64,000 bases of DNA from Ipomoea triloba (lineage: Eukaryota; Streptophyta; Magnoliopsida; Solanales; Convolvulaceae), in assembly GCF_003576645.1 (NCBI RefSeq), contig NC_044920.1:19475100-19539099 (forward strand). Direction: 5' to 3'. The notes beneath the pieces were generated by a model that worked only from the letters and a program-made list of their open reading frames with translations, made no database searches and was not told where the DNA came from. The translations under genes were made by a program, and so were the position numbers. Shown one piece after another: positions 55,382 to 64,000 of this stretch. Position 1 is the first letter of the stretch. Every line of letters begins with the position of its first letter.

Positions 55382-55391
55382 TTTAGATAAG

Positions 55392-55851
55392 AGACTGAGT
55401 TGAGTGGTATGTTATTCTCAGGAGCCACTGCTTATATACATGTGCGAAATCAACAACTTAGCTTGCTGCTAATAATTAAAATGGACTTCGTCAACGTACC
55501 CAAGAATTTTCTAATATGCGTGTTTAACAAGTTGATAATAACACTTTCGTGTGGCCTACATTGCATTTTAAGCCAGTTAATTAAACCTTTTTACTTTGAG
55601 CTTTATGATTAGTTGACTTTATATTTTGGGACTGGCAATTGTTAAACATGCACTTATACCATAGACTAGGGTTCATATTGCATTATGAACTCTGGTTTAA
55701 AAATTATGTATTTATAGTTAATATATTATGTACTTGTGTTGCAGTTAATACATTTTTGTGCATGTAAACAAATTGGGGACACATAACAGGATAGTAACAT
55801 ATACATAAATTGTGAAGGTATATATATATAGGTATTGGATTATATGAGAAC
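55392..55851. other. Spacer, nothing recognised
   Basis: Former upstream region of the LRR kinase, then AT-rich DNA with a small palindrome 'agggttcatattgcattatgaactct' at about 55668, similar in style to the MITE ends at 49.6 and 58.3 kb. Confidence 0.45.
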
Positions 55852-56008
55852 GATGAGAACAATTATGTTTGTATTAGAGTTCACAAAATATAACTGTAGG
55901 AATACAAGAGTATATATACAAGAGAATCATAAGTAAACTAGGACTGAGAATCATAAGTAAACTAGGACTGAGACTTATAGTATGACTCTATTATGTAGAG
56001 TCCTAATA
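55852..56008 (-). mobile_element. Solo LTR of the young copia family
   Basis: Reverse complement of the 135-bp LTR at 58704-58838, starting GATGAGAACAATT and ending TCCTAATA. Flanked by perfect 5-bp duplications AGAAC (55847-55851 and 56009-56013). Differs by an internal tandem duplication of about 24 bases ('agaatcataagtaaactagg..') and a few changes. It arose by LTR-LTR recombination of an older insertion, and independently confirms where the LTR ends are. Confidence 0.92.
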
Positions 56009-56216
56009 AGAACAAGTCCGTAGGAGAAAACTAACAACTAATCACAACCTTACATCTGTAAAATTTGAAAGCACCAAATCAGAATTAAAAAAATGCGGTG
56101 ACAATTTCATAATTATCACAACTTTACTACGCAAATGTAAACACTAAAATCTGTTATTTAGTATTAACGCTTTGCACATTTAGTGTTAACAAACATTTTG
56201 CATATTTAGTATTAAG

Positions 56217-56965
56217 GGTGTGTTTGAAAAGCAGGAAAATGATTTCTGAAAAATAAATCATATTCCAGAAATCATTTTCCTTTCTTGTGTTTGGCTGCAG
56301 AGAAGAGAACAGTGTTTGTGTATTTGGTTCATTTTCCTGAAAATGGGCAGAAAAATGAACAAAAAAAATTGATTATTATCCATCTATACAATCCAAAAAC
56401 GCAAAATAATCACCACAATAATATCACAATGGTTACAAATCATTCATTTATAACAAAAACAAATCACAACAAAATAACAATATAATATCTCAAAAACATA
56501 AAAAAAAAAAATACATAAAATCAATAAATCCCCTAATTTGGGAAACTAGTCGGCTAACTGCTTCGCAAACCAGTTGACCCGCTGGTTTCGGTTGCGAAAC
56601 TAGTACCATTTTTGTTCAGAAATGGGATAATGTTTTCAAATCTAATATAAATCATACAAATTATTACAAGCGAAAGGAAAAAAAAAAAAAAAGAAAAAAA
56701 GGAAGAAGCGTATCTTGGCTGGATGATAGGAAGATAACAAGAAAGAAGAAGAAGGATAGCTGGGAGTAGAACAGTGAGAAGGCGGAAGGGAAAGTGAGAG
56801 GGCAGAAAATGACTTCCCAAAAAATATTTTCCTCCAAAAGTAGCTTATTTTCCATTACCTAAAGGGTTGTTTTTCATTGACTACATTTTCCTTGCTCTTG
56901 CCAAACACCAAAAAACTTGAAAAATGATTTCCAGAATTCATTTTCCGGGTTTTCAAACAACCCTA
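56217..56965. mobile_element. MITE, AGGGTTGTTTGAAAA-type ends
   Basis: Left AGGGTGTGTTTGAAAA and reverse-complemented right AGGGTTGTTTGAAAA, followed inward by matching 'ggaaaatgatttctg' segments. Typical of plant hAT-type MITEs. No unambiguous target-site duplication was read. Frames at 56285-56485, 56554-56820 and 56664-56855 lie inside and are not genes. Confidence 0.7.
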
Positions 56966-56969
56966 AAAG

Positions 56970-58250
56970 TTTGCACTTGCAAAAATACAAAAGTACATTG
57001 CAATTAGGGTTTCGATTTTAGAGTCATATGACTGAGTTTTATTTTTTTGATCCATGGTTCACTTTTTATTGCTTAAGGTATAACATTATTTACAGTTTAG
57101 ATTTAAAATTTAGTTTTTTCGTTGATTTTATAGAATTTACCAGGTTTGCATATTTAGTTGTTAAAGATTGCATATTACGTAATGTTAAAATGTGCACAGT
57201 GGAGTTGATGATAATTACGAAACTGGCATCCGCATCTTTTTTTTTTGAAAAAATCTGATCAAATCCATGAAATTTTTACAGATGTAAAGCTGAGATTGAT
57301 TCTTATTTCTCTCATATGAAAGTGTTCTCATATGATCCGTACCATATATATATAGTTCGGTTCAAATAGGAACTCATCCCCGACAAAAAATAATAGTACA
57401 ATATTGTAAAGTAATATACAATTGTACCATTATAGAAATATAGGAAAAAGTACTAATATTAATATAACAATGACCTAAATCATTCCAAATAATGCAAAAA
57501 CATAATTAAAGTATTGAGTCTTGTTCTAAATATTCAAATGAAGATTAATTAATCGAATTTAAATAAAAAAAATAAAAATAAAATAAAAAAACTTAACCTA
57601 GATTTGTTTTAAAGAAATGCATGAGAATTATTTTCAAGTTTCTTATTTGTAATCTTTGATGCTCAACTTCGAATGCTCTGTATATAGTCTAGTTAATTAA
57701 TTAACCAAAGTTCATGTTAAATTTTGTATTGTATTTTTTTAATACACTCTAATATATTATAAACATATTCATAATATATGTTCAACAATTATGCCGTTCA
57801 ATTTAGAAAAAGTACAATAGATAATATTTAGAAAAAATAAATGATATAATTGAGGGTAAAGTAAAAAAAAAAAATACTAAATCAAAATAATATAAACCGT
57901 TCATTTCAATAGATAATAAGACCAATATTTTTTAGTTTCCGTTATACGCCTTTATTAGATTAGTAGATTTATATGTCTAGTGTTGTGAAATTTTGTACGT
58001 ACCTATGAATACAAATTATGTACCTAAATCATATTTAATAAATAAATAAATAACATGTATATGTGTTTTGTGTTGTGATTTTCTGTGTTTTGTGTTATGA
58101 AATTTTGTACCTTTTGAATATAAATTCCGTATCTCATTGTGTCAATTCAAAGTCCATCATGCTATACGAACATTGGTCCATGATATAAATTGTTGATATC
58201 GTCTTTAACAACGTACACACTCTTTTGGGTCAGTGTCTTGAGAGTAACTC
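56970..58250. other. Intergenic, nothing certain
   Basis: AT-rich DNA. 57740-57980 shares 'cattcataatatatgttcaacaatta'-type sequence with 5400-5700. The plus frame 57028-57258 is not recognisable as a protein. Confidence 0.45.
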
Positions 58251-58255
58251 TATAG

Positions 58256-58640
58256 GCAAATTATGCTATGGACCTATGCATGTCCATGTTCACAATTTAA
58301 AAACTCTATGTTCACAATTTTAGAATTTTATATTTACAAGTTTAGAATTCTATCTTCATAATTTTAATTAAATCTTAACATACAAAATTACATTACTTAA
58401 TATTCACAATTTTTTAACTCTATATTCATAATTTTGTTATATAAATCTAAAAATTGTGTTATACTATTGAATATAGAGTTATGAAATTGTGAATATAGAT
58501 TTCTGAAATTTTAAACATAAAGTTCTGTAATTGTGAATATAGAGTTCAAAAATTATGAATATAGAATTCAAAAATTGTGAACATAGAGTTCTAAAATTAT
58601 GAACATGGACATGAGTCCACCCGCGTCCATGGCATAACAA
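58256..58640. mobile_element. MITE related to 49597-49981
   Basis: Left 'ggcaaattatgctatggacc', right 'cgtccatggcataacaactg', with an interior of 'aattttagaattctatattca' units reversing orientation in the middle. Same family as the 49.6 kb element. Confidence 0.75.
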
Positions 58641-58703
58641 CTGTGCCAAACATGTCAAGACCTTTGGCAATTAACCTGCCAATAATAGATTAAACATTGT
58701 ACC

Positions 58704-58838
58704 TATTAGGACTCTACATAATAGAGTCATACTATAAGTCTCAGTTCTAGTTTACTTATGATTCTCTTGTATATATATACTCTTGTATTCCTACAGTTAT
58801 ATCGGATGAACTCTAATACAAACATAATTGTTCTCATC
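58704..58838 (+). mobile_element. 5' LTR of young copia element, 135 bp
   Basis: TATTAGGACTC..GTTCTCATC. Differs from the 3' LTR (62391-62523) only by one extra TA in a TA run. Preceded by GTACC, which recurs after the 3' LTR: a 5-bp target-site duplication. The ends are TA..TC rather than the usual TG..CA. Confidence 0.93.
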
Positions 58839-58850
58839 TGGTATCAGTCG
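58839..58850 (+). promoter_or_regulatory. Primer-binding site of copia element
   Basis: TGGTATCAGTCGC directly follows the 5' LTR. TGGTATCAG is the complement of the initiator-Met tRNA 3' end used by most plant copia elements; the following bases deviate from the usual AGC. Confidence 0.85.
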
Positions 58851-58872
58851 CTAGGGTTTCGTTCTTGTTCCC

Positions 58873-61296
58873 ATGGCTGCGAATGACGGCTCTGCCTCTG
58901 AGCGGACCGTTTCAGATGTTGCTGTGAGTTCTGCGGTGCCTGCTCCCGTGTCGTCGCTCTCTTCTGCTTATCACTACATTAGCATCAAACTCAACCACCG
59001 CAATTTTTTGTTTTGGCGCACTCAGGTTCTACCGTTTCTACGCGGACATGATCTCATTGATCTTGTTGATGGATCGTGTCTCTGCCCGCCGGAATTCCTC
59101 ACTGCCGTGTCTAATGCTACCTCGTCCGCTACTGCTACTCGTGTTCGGAATCCGGCGTACGTCGCTTGGTCTCGCCGTGATCAAGGGCTGCTGTCTCTTC
59201 TCGTTTCTTCGTTGTCGGAGGAGGTGCTTTCCATCGCCGTCGGCTGTCGGACATCGAAGGAGTTGTGGGATGCCATTGAGCAGTCCCTTGCTTCGGCCTC
59301 TCAATCCCGTCAGCTTCACTTGCTTAGCCAACTCCATGGTCTCCGGCAAGGAGATTCGTCGACGGCGGAGTACCTCGGGCGAGCGCGGCTGATTGTTGAG
59401 GATTTAGCTCTCGCCGGCCGGAAGGTGACGCTGGAAGAACAGAATCTGTACGTCTTCCGTGGCCTTCGACCGGAGTTCAAGGGTGTAACGTCTTCGCTGG
59501 CGGTTCGGGGGCATCCGGTAACGCTCCTTGAGCTTGCTGACTTGCTGGGCGCGCAGGACTTCATCGCCGGTGATGACTACGCTCTGCCTGGGGGTGCTAC
59601 GCCAGCGGCTTTCACTGCTCAGGGAGGTCGCCAGTCGCGTGGACGTGGAGGAGGGCGTTCGGCTGGAGGATCGCCGTTCGGTCGTGGTGGTTCCGCTTCT
59701 GCTCGCGGTCGCGGAGGCTCTTCGTGGCGCGACGGCGGCTCTGGTGGGCAGTCACGTGGTGGTGGGAGAGGCCGTGGCAGAGGCTCTTCCATCCAATGTC
59801 AAATTTGCGGTTCATTTGGTCACTCGGCTTTGTCTTGTTACAAGTTACCTTATGTTGTTTCTCTGCAAGCTAATTTTATTCATCAGGGTGATTCGGCGAA
59901 TAACGTGACTGCTCATACCTGGTTGCCTGACACTGGTGCGACACATCATGCCACACCTGATATAGCCGCCCTCTCTACTTCTGAAGATTATGGTGGTAAC
60001 GACACTTTACGTGTTAGTGACGGTACGCCTTTACTTATTAGTAACGTGGGTCATGCTTCTATTTCTACGCCTTCTAGGTCTCTTAAGTTGTCTCATATTT
60101 TACATGTTCCCCGTCTTTCTGCATCTTTATTATCTGTTCAGCGTTTTGCGTCGGATAATCAAGTGTTTTTTGAGTTTCACCCTTCCTTCTTTGTTGTGAA
60201 GGATATTCGGACCAAGGAAATTCTTTTACGGGGCAATAGTTCCGGTGGGCTCTATACCTTGCCGGTTCCTTCTGGTTCACCTTCAGCGTTTCTTTCTACA
60301 CGTGCCTCGGCGTCTACGTGGCACGATCGTTTAGGTCATCCACATCAGCGTGTTTTACATCGAGTCTTGCAGTCATGTTCTGTTAGTGAGTCGAATAAAA
60401 CTTCTTATACTGTGTGTTCTGCGTGTCAGATGGGTAAATCTGCGCGTTTCCCATTGCCACGTGTTGTCTCTGTTAGTTCGAATGTGCTAGATTTAGTTTA
60501 TACGGACATTTGGGGCCCTGCTCCCATACTCTCTTTTGAGGGTTATCGTTATTTCGTATTATTTGTGGATGACTTTTCTCGTTATACTTGGTATTTTCCT
60601 ATGAAATTAAAGTTTGATATATATTCTGTTTTTGAGCGTTTTTGCTGTTTAGTTGAACGTGCCTTCAATCGTAAAATCAAGGTTGTTCAATCTGATTTAG
60701 GGGCTGAGTATAAAAAGTTACATTCTATTTTTGTTCAGCTTGGTATTAGTCACAGGCAATCTTGTGCGTACACACACGAACAGAATGGTCCTGTGGAACG
60801 GAAGCACAGGCATGTGGTTGAAACCAGGCTAGCACTTATGGCTCGTGTCTCTGTGCCGTCCCGTTTTTGGCATTTTGCTTTTGAGGCTGCTGTTTTCCTT
60901 ATTAACAAAATGCCCTCGCATACTCTCCATAACTCTAGTCCTCATGTCTTAGTACACAGATCTCAGCCATCATATTCCTTTCTTCGTGTCTTTGGTTGTC
61001 TGTGCTATCCGCACTTGCGGCCATATAATCGTCATAAACTGTCTTACAAGTCTTCTCCTTGTGTCTTTCTGGGCTATCCTGATTCGTTTCGGGGTTATAG
61101 GTGCATGGACCTGCGTACTAATAAAGTTTTTGTGTGCCGTCATGTGCGGTTTGATGAAGCTATGTTTCCTTTTGGTGCTAAGTCTGTTTTGCAGGCTCCA
61201 TCAGAATCTATTGCACGACCTTGGGCTGAATTTGTTTTTCATCCTGTGGCTGATCCATCTGTGGTAGCCCCCTCGCCTCCTGCTGATGTGGCTTAG
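58873..61296 (+). CDS. Copia gag-protease-integrase polyprotein (807 aa)
   Basis: Starts at the ATG 35 bases after the LTR. Domains in order: copia gag (residues about 35-240, FLFWRTQVLPFL, ELWDAIEQSL, LYVFRGLRPEF); Gly/Arg-rich region (about 250-305); zinc knuckle CQICGSFGHSALSC (309-322, C-x2-C-x4-H-x4-C); protease WLPDTGATHH (Asp 353); pre-integrase HHCC finger (WHDRLGHPHQR, CSACQMGK); integrase core with Asp 545 (TDIWGP), Asp 608 (QSDLGAEY) and Glu 642 (NGPVERK); integrase C-terminal region (RVFGCLCYPH, CVFLGYP). Spacing of the last two catalytic residues is 33, two fewer than the common copia value. The frame stops at TAG 61294-61296, and the same frame continues without loss into RT, so this is a point nonsense mutation in a polyprotein rather than a natural end. 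Confidence 0.9.
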   Translation: MAANDGSASERTVSDVAVSSAVPAPVSSLSSAYHYISIKLNHRNFLFWRTQVLPFLRGHDLIDLVDGSCLCPPEFLTAVSNATSSATATRVRNPAYVAWSRRDQGLLSLLVSSLSEEVLSIAVGCRTSKELWDAIEQSLASASQSRQLHLLSQLHGLRQGDSSTAEYLGRARLIVEDLALAGRKVTLEEQNLYVFRGLRPEFKGVTSSLAVRGHPVTLLELADLLGAQDFIAGDDYALPGGATPAAFTAQGGRQSRGRGGGRSAGGSPFGRGGSASARGRGGSSWRDGGSGGQSRGGGRGRGRGSSIQCQICGSFGHSALSCYKLPYVVSLQANFIHQGDSANNVTAHTWLPDTGATHHATPDIAALSTSEDYGGNDTLRVSDGTPLLISNVGHASISTPSRSLKLSHILHVPRLSASLLSVQRFASDNQVFFEFHPSFFVVKDIRTKEILLRGNSSGGLYTLPVPSGSPSAFLSTRASASTWHDRLGHPHQRVLHRVLQSCSVSESNKTSYTVCSACQMGKSARFPLPRVVSVSSNVLDLVYTDIWGPAPILSFEGYRYFVLFVDDFSRYTWYFPMKLKFDIYSVFERFCCLVERAFNRKIKVVQSDLGAEYKKLHSIFVQLGISHRQSCAYTHEQNGPVERKHRHVVETRLALMARVSVPSRFWHFAFEAAVFLINKMPSHTLHNSSPHVLVHRSQPSYSFLRVFGCLCYPHLRPYNRHKLSYKSSPCVFLGYPDSFRGYRCMDLRTNKVFVCRHVRFDEAMFPFGAKSVLQAPSESIARPWAEFVFHPVADPSVVAPSPPADVA

Positions 61297-62383
61297 AAGA
61301 GGCCTCGTGGTAGGCCACGTGGTCGTACTGTGCGTCCCACGGAGAGGTCTCACTCCATGGCCACTAGGAGTCGGTCTGTGGCTCCGGTTGCGAGTTTGAC
61401 TGTGCATGTTTCCTTTGTTGATCCTACTTGTTATACTCAGGCAGTCAAACACTCTGAATGGAGGGAGGCAATGGATCAGGAGTTCAATGCTTTGTTGCAG
61501 AATCAGACATGGTGCTTGGTTCCTCCCACTGAGTCTATGAATATTATTGGCCGCAAGTGGGTGTTCCGCACAAAAAGGAAGGCTGATGGATCTGTTGAGC
61601 GATACAAGGCCAGGCTCGTGGCTAAGGGGTTTAATCAGGTTCCGGGTCAAGATTTCTTTGACACTTTCAGCCCGGTGGTTAAACCTACTACAGTCAGGTT
61701 GTTGCTCTCTCTTGCTCTTTCTTCTGGTTGGCTGGTCAAGCAGTTGGATGTGCATAATGCATTCCTTAATGGTAATCTTACAGAAACTGTTTACATGCGT
61801 CAGCCTCTGGGGTACTGCTCACTGGGAGCAACTGAAACGTGTGTTAAGGTATGTTAAAGGTACTATGTCTTTGGGTCTGCGATTGCGAAAGTCAAGTTCA
61901 GGTGAGCTTCATGCATTCTCAGATTCTGATTGGGCTGGCTGTCCTACAGATAGAAAGTCTACTAGTGGGCATGCTGTGTTTCTTGGAACCAATCTAGTGT
62001 CCTGGGTATGCAAGAAACAAAGGACTGTTGCTCGATCTTCTACTGAAGCAGAGTACAAGGCTCTTGCAGATGTATGTGCTGAAGTTCTATAGATTCTCTC
62101 TTTACTGCGAGAAATAGGGATTTCACCTCTTCCAGTGCCCAAACTTTGGTGTGACAATCTTGGAGCTACTTATATGTGTTCTAATCCTATTTTTCATGCT
62201 CGCACAAAGCATGTCGAAATTGATTATCACTTTGTGAGATACAAAGTGGCTGCAGGAGACATTCAGGTGCACTTTATTTCTACTAAGGATCAGCTAGCTG
62301 ATATTTTCACCAAGTCACTCGCAGGTCCCCGGTTCTGCTTCTTACGTGACAAGCTACAGGTTACTTCCGTACCATCCGCTTGA
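61297..62383 (+). pseudogene. Copia RT N-terminus fused to RNase H, core deleted
   Basis: 61330-61850: RT start with [39 protein letters not shown] and [15 protein letters not shown] up to VYMRQPLGY. Then, in another frame, [45 protein letters not shown] and, after a TAG at about 62090, LWCDNLGATYMCSNP, RTKHVEIDYHFVR and DQLADIFTKSL. The whole YVDD-bearing palm of RT (normally about 250 residues before HWxxLKRVLRY) is deleted. The junction lies at about 61815-61830 and shifts the frame. Confidence 0.9.
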
Positions 62384-62390
62384 GGGGGAG
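62381..62390 (+). promoter_or_regulatory. Polypurine tract
   Basis: 'tgagggggag' immediately before the 3' LTR, the plus-strand primer of the copia element. Confidence 0.85.
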
Positions 62391-62523
62391 TATTAGGACT
62401 CTACATAATAGAGTCATACTATAAGTCTCAGTTCTAGTTTACTTATGATTCTCTTGTATATATACTCTTGTATTCCTACAGTTATATCGGATGAACTCTA
62501 ATACAAACATAATTGTTCTCATC
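62391..62523 (+). mobile_element. 3' LTR of young copia element, 133 bp
   Basis: Identical to the 5' LTR except for one missing TA. Followed by the 5-bp duplication GTACC (62524-62528). Confidence 0.93.
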
Positions 62524-62528
62524 GTACC

Positions 62529-62955
62529 TATGTTTTAGTACATTTACTATTTCGTTTTATATTGCTTCTTTATTGTTCACGTATTGATTAGTTTATAAAC
62601 TAAAAGTGAAAATAATTAAATTGAATGGATCTTTCAAACCAATTAAATTGAATGGAAATGTGTAAAGAATTTGGGTCATTAGCTATTTCTGGTGTTCACA
62701 TATAATTTCAATAATGTAACAAACGTAACGACCGGGAAAGGCAAAGCTACAGACTAAAGCAACATGCATCTTCAATAAAACTACTTTGTAAAAGCTACTT
62801 TAAACAAAGGAAGATGCCGTCAATTAATGAGAATGGTTTTGATTAAGTTTACAAGTGACTTTGAATTGGACAAACATTTTGAAAGCCAATGTTTGTGATT
62901 AAAATATTAAATCTAACCAATTAATTAATTGAATGCATAGTATTATATGTTTGGA
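62529..62955. repeat. Intergenic; duplicated empty site of a MITE
   Basis: 62835-62955 matches 49480-49596 plus 49985 onward, with the 385-bp MITE absent. The rest holds nothing recognisable. Confidence 0.7.
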
Positions 62956-63679
62956 TTTTTTAGCATGAAATGGCATGTAAGTGGCTATTTTGTAGTACAA
63001 CTATATGTGGCTCAACTTTTAATTTAGGTCAGGTCAAAATGAATTCACACTATTCAATAGTGAGACAAAAAAAATCGATACGTTGTACACTCAAAATGGA
63101 TAATGAGTGAATGAGAAATTGATTCTTAAAATAGACGAATTTGATTTGAAAAATGAAGGGGTAAAGACTTTGATAAAACAACACTTGTCACACATTGGTT
63201 TGGAAGTGGATTTGCACCACTATATAATGTCATTGACAAAATGTTATTAAACCCTATATCTCTTATATAAAACCTTGTTGTTGGAAAATGTTTAAGCGGC
63301 TAGTTCTCTCTTCTCCCCTCTCAACTATTTTCCTACAAAATTTCTGCCAACACTTTCGTAAAAAGGAACGAAGTGTTCGCCTGTTGTTCTTGCTCATCGA
63401 GCTTATCGTTTGAGTGCTCAAACTTTAAGCTGTAATCCGTTTTATCTTAGGAGACTGACGTTACAACGCTCCTAACACTCTAGAGATGTAGCGAATTAGT
63501 TTTAAGGAAAATGTGTGTTACACATGACTCGATTTCTCCTCGTTTTCTTCGCGTTGGGTTTATTATATTTTCAAATTATAAAACTCTATTTTCATATTTA
63601 TTTATTTTATATAAATAATTTTTGACTTCGTACGAAATTTTGGTTGGAATTTATTTTTTGAAATTAAATTCGATTTTTC

Positions 63680-63690
<11 letters not shown>
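62955..63690 (-). repeat. LTR-like repeat family L, reversed
   Basis: Reverse complement of the family: end blocks at 62960-63230 ('gcatgaaatggcatg', 'cacattggtttggaagtgg', 'atttgcaccactatata'), then 'cctacaaaatttctgccaac', 'gagtgctcaaac', 'gttttatcttaggagactga', 'gttttaaggaaaatgtgtg' and 'gaaattaaattcgatttttc' near 63665. The most nearly complete reverse copy. Confidence 0.7.
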
Positions 63691-63756
<66 letters not shown>

Positions 63757-63928
63757 ATACACACACCAAGTTCCAGTGCAGTCATGCCTTAACGTGTAGT
63801 TGGTACGACTGTACCATTAGGTATACAAAAACGCACCAATTATGTTAGAAAACGCACCACACCCAAAAAAAAACACCATACATCGCCAAATTGTGCGTTT
63901 TCGAACATTGTGTGGTGCATTTATGCGT

Positions 63929-63985
<57 letters not shown>

Positions 63986-64000
63986 TTATTTATTTATTTA
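63684..64000. repeat. Microsatellites and a small foldback at window end
   Basis: (AT)n at 63684-63733, (CA)n at 63734-63757, (AT)n at 63931-63980, then (TTTA)n. Between them, 'cgcaccaattatg..ttagaaaacgcacca' and 'gtgcgttttcgaacattg..tggtgca' form an imperfect inverted repeat (about 63825-63925). Confidence 0.8.

Larger units (their letters stand above)
58704..62523 (+). mobile_element. Ty1/copia retrotransposon, recent, RT-core deleted
   Basis: Complete from LTR to LTR (3820 bp) with 5-bp duplication GTACC, primer-binding site and polypurine tract. The coding part is markedly GC-richer than its surroundings and has an almost uninterrupted frame. Near-identical LTRs indicate recent insertion. 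It cannot be autonomous: the region between RT and RNase H is missing (join near 61815-61830) and there are stops at 61294 and 62090. Confidence 0.93.

Noticed and set aside
59038..60280. Antisense and alternate-frame ORFs over the copia gag
   Set aside because: GC-rich coding sequence leaves shadow frames; domains are only in the plus-strand 807-aa frame.

Overview
The window is AT-rich nuclear DNA from a flowering plant, almost certainly a eudicot. Evidence: GT-AG introns, an LRR receptor kinase of the XII (FLS2/Xa21-like) type, plant Ty1/copia and Athila-like Ty3/gypsy elements, plant Helitrons, tRNA-derived SINEs, Mutator-type foldbacks and many (AT)n tracts. Convolvulaceae is a guess from repeat style; the sequence does not prove it. 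There is no bacterial content, CRISPR array, rRNA or bona fide tRNA.

The only genes that look intact are four members of a small, tandemly duplicated family in the same orientation (+): 5906-7118, 21071-23568, 32979-33962 and 45414-46040. A fifth, truncated copy keeps only the last exon (27238-27377). Each gene has three exons with phase-1 introns and encodes a secreted peptide precursor of 122-130 residues. The signal peptide is split by intron 1. Exon 2 encodes a conserved four-cysteine module and exon 3 a variable six-cysteine module. I do not recognise the family; it is the best candidate for something undescribed. Genes 2-4 share promoters, 3' flanks and downstream repeats, so the unit was duplicated with its surroundings.

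Layout: 0-5 kb, repeats and a dead copia RT on the minus strand. 5.9-7.1 kb, peptide gene 1. 8-10 kb, a dead copia. 10-16 kb, Helitron and MITE debris. 16.8-20.5 kb, retroelement noncoding DNA and a Helitron remnant with RPA-like coding pieces. 21-24 kb, gene 2. 24-30 kb, SINEs, minisatellites, LTR-like repeats and the orphan exon. 30 kb, LINE debris. 31.4-34.6 kb, gene 3. 34.6-36.2 kb, two sibling Helitrons, one carrying a Mutator foldback. 39-45 kb, a gag-protease-only Athila-like element on the minus strand. 45.4-49 kb, gene 4 and its repeats. 51.2-54.6 kb, a broken LRR receptor kinase (minus) with a poly(A)-flanked insertion and an assembly gap. 54.7-58.6 kb, MITEs and a solo LTR. 58.7-62.5 kb, a young copia element with near-identical 135-bp LTRs but no RT core. 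63-64 kb, LTR-like repeat and microsatellites.

The N positions matter. The single Ns at 22639 and 30407 each separate two direct copies (about 410 and 296 bp) that look like unmerged contig ends rather than biology. The 413-N run at 53109-53521 lies inside the insertion in the LRR kinase.
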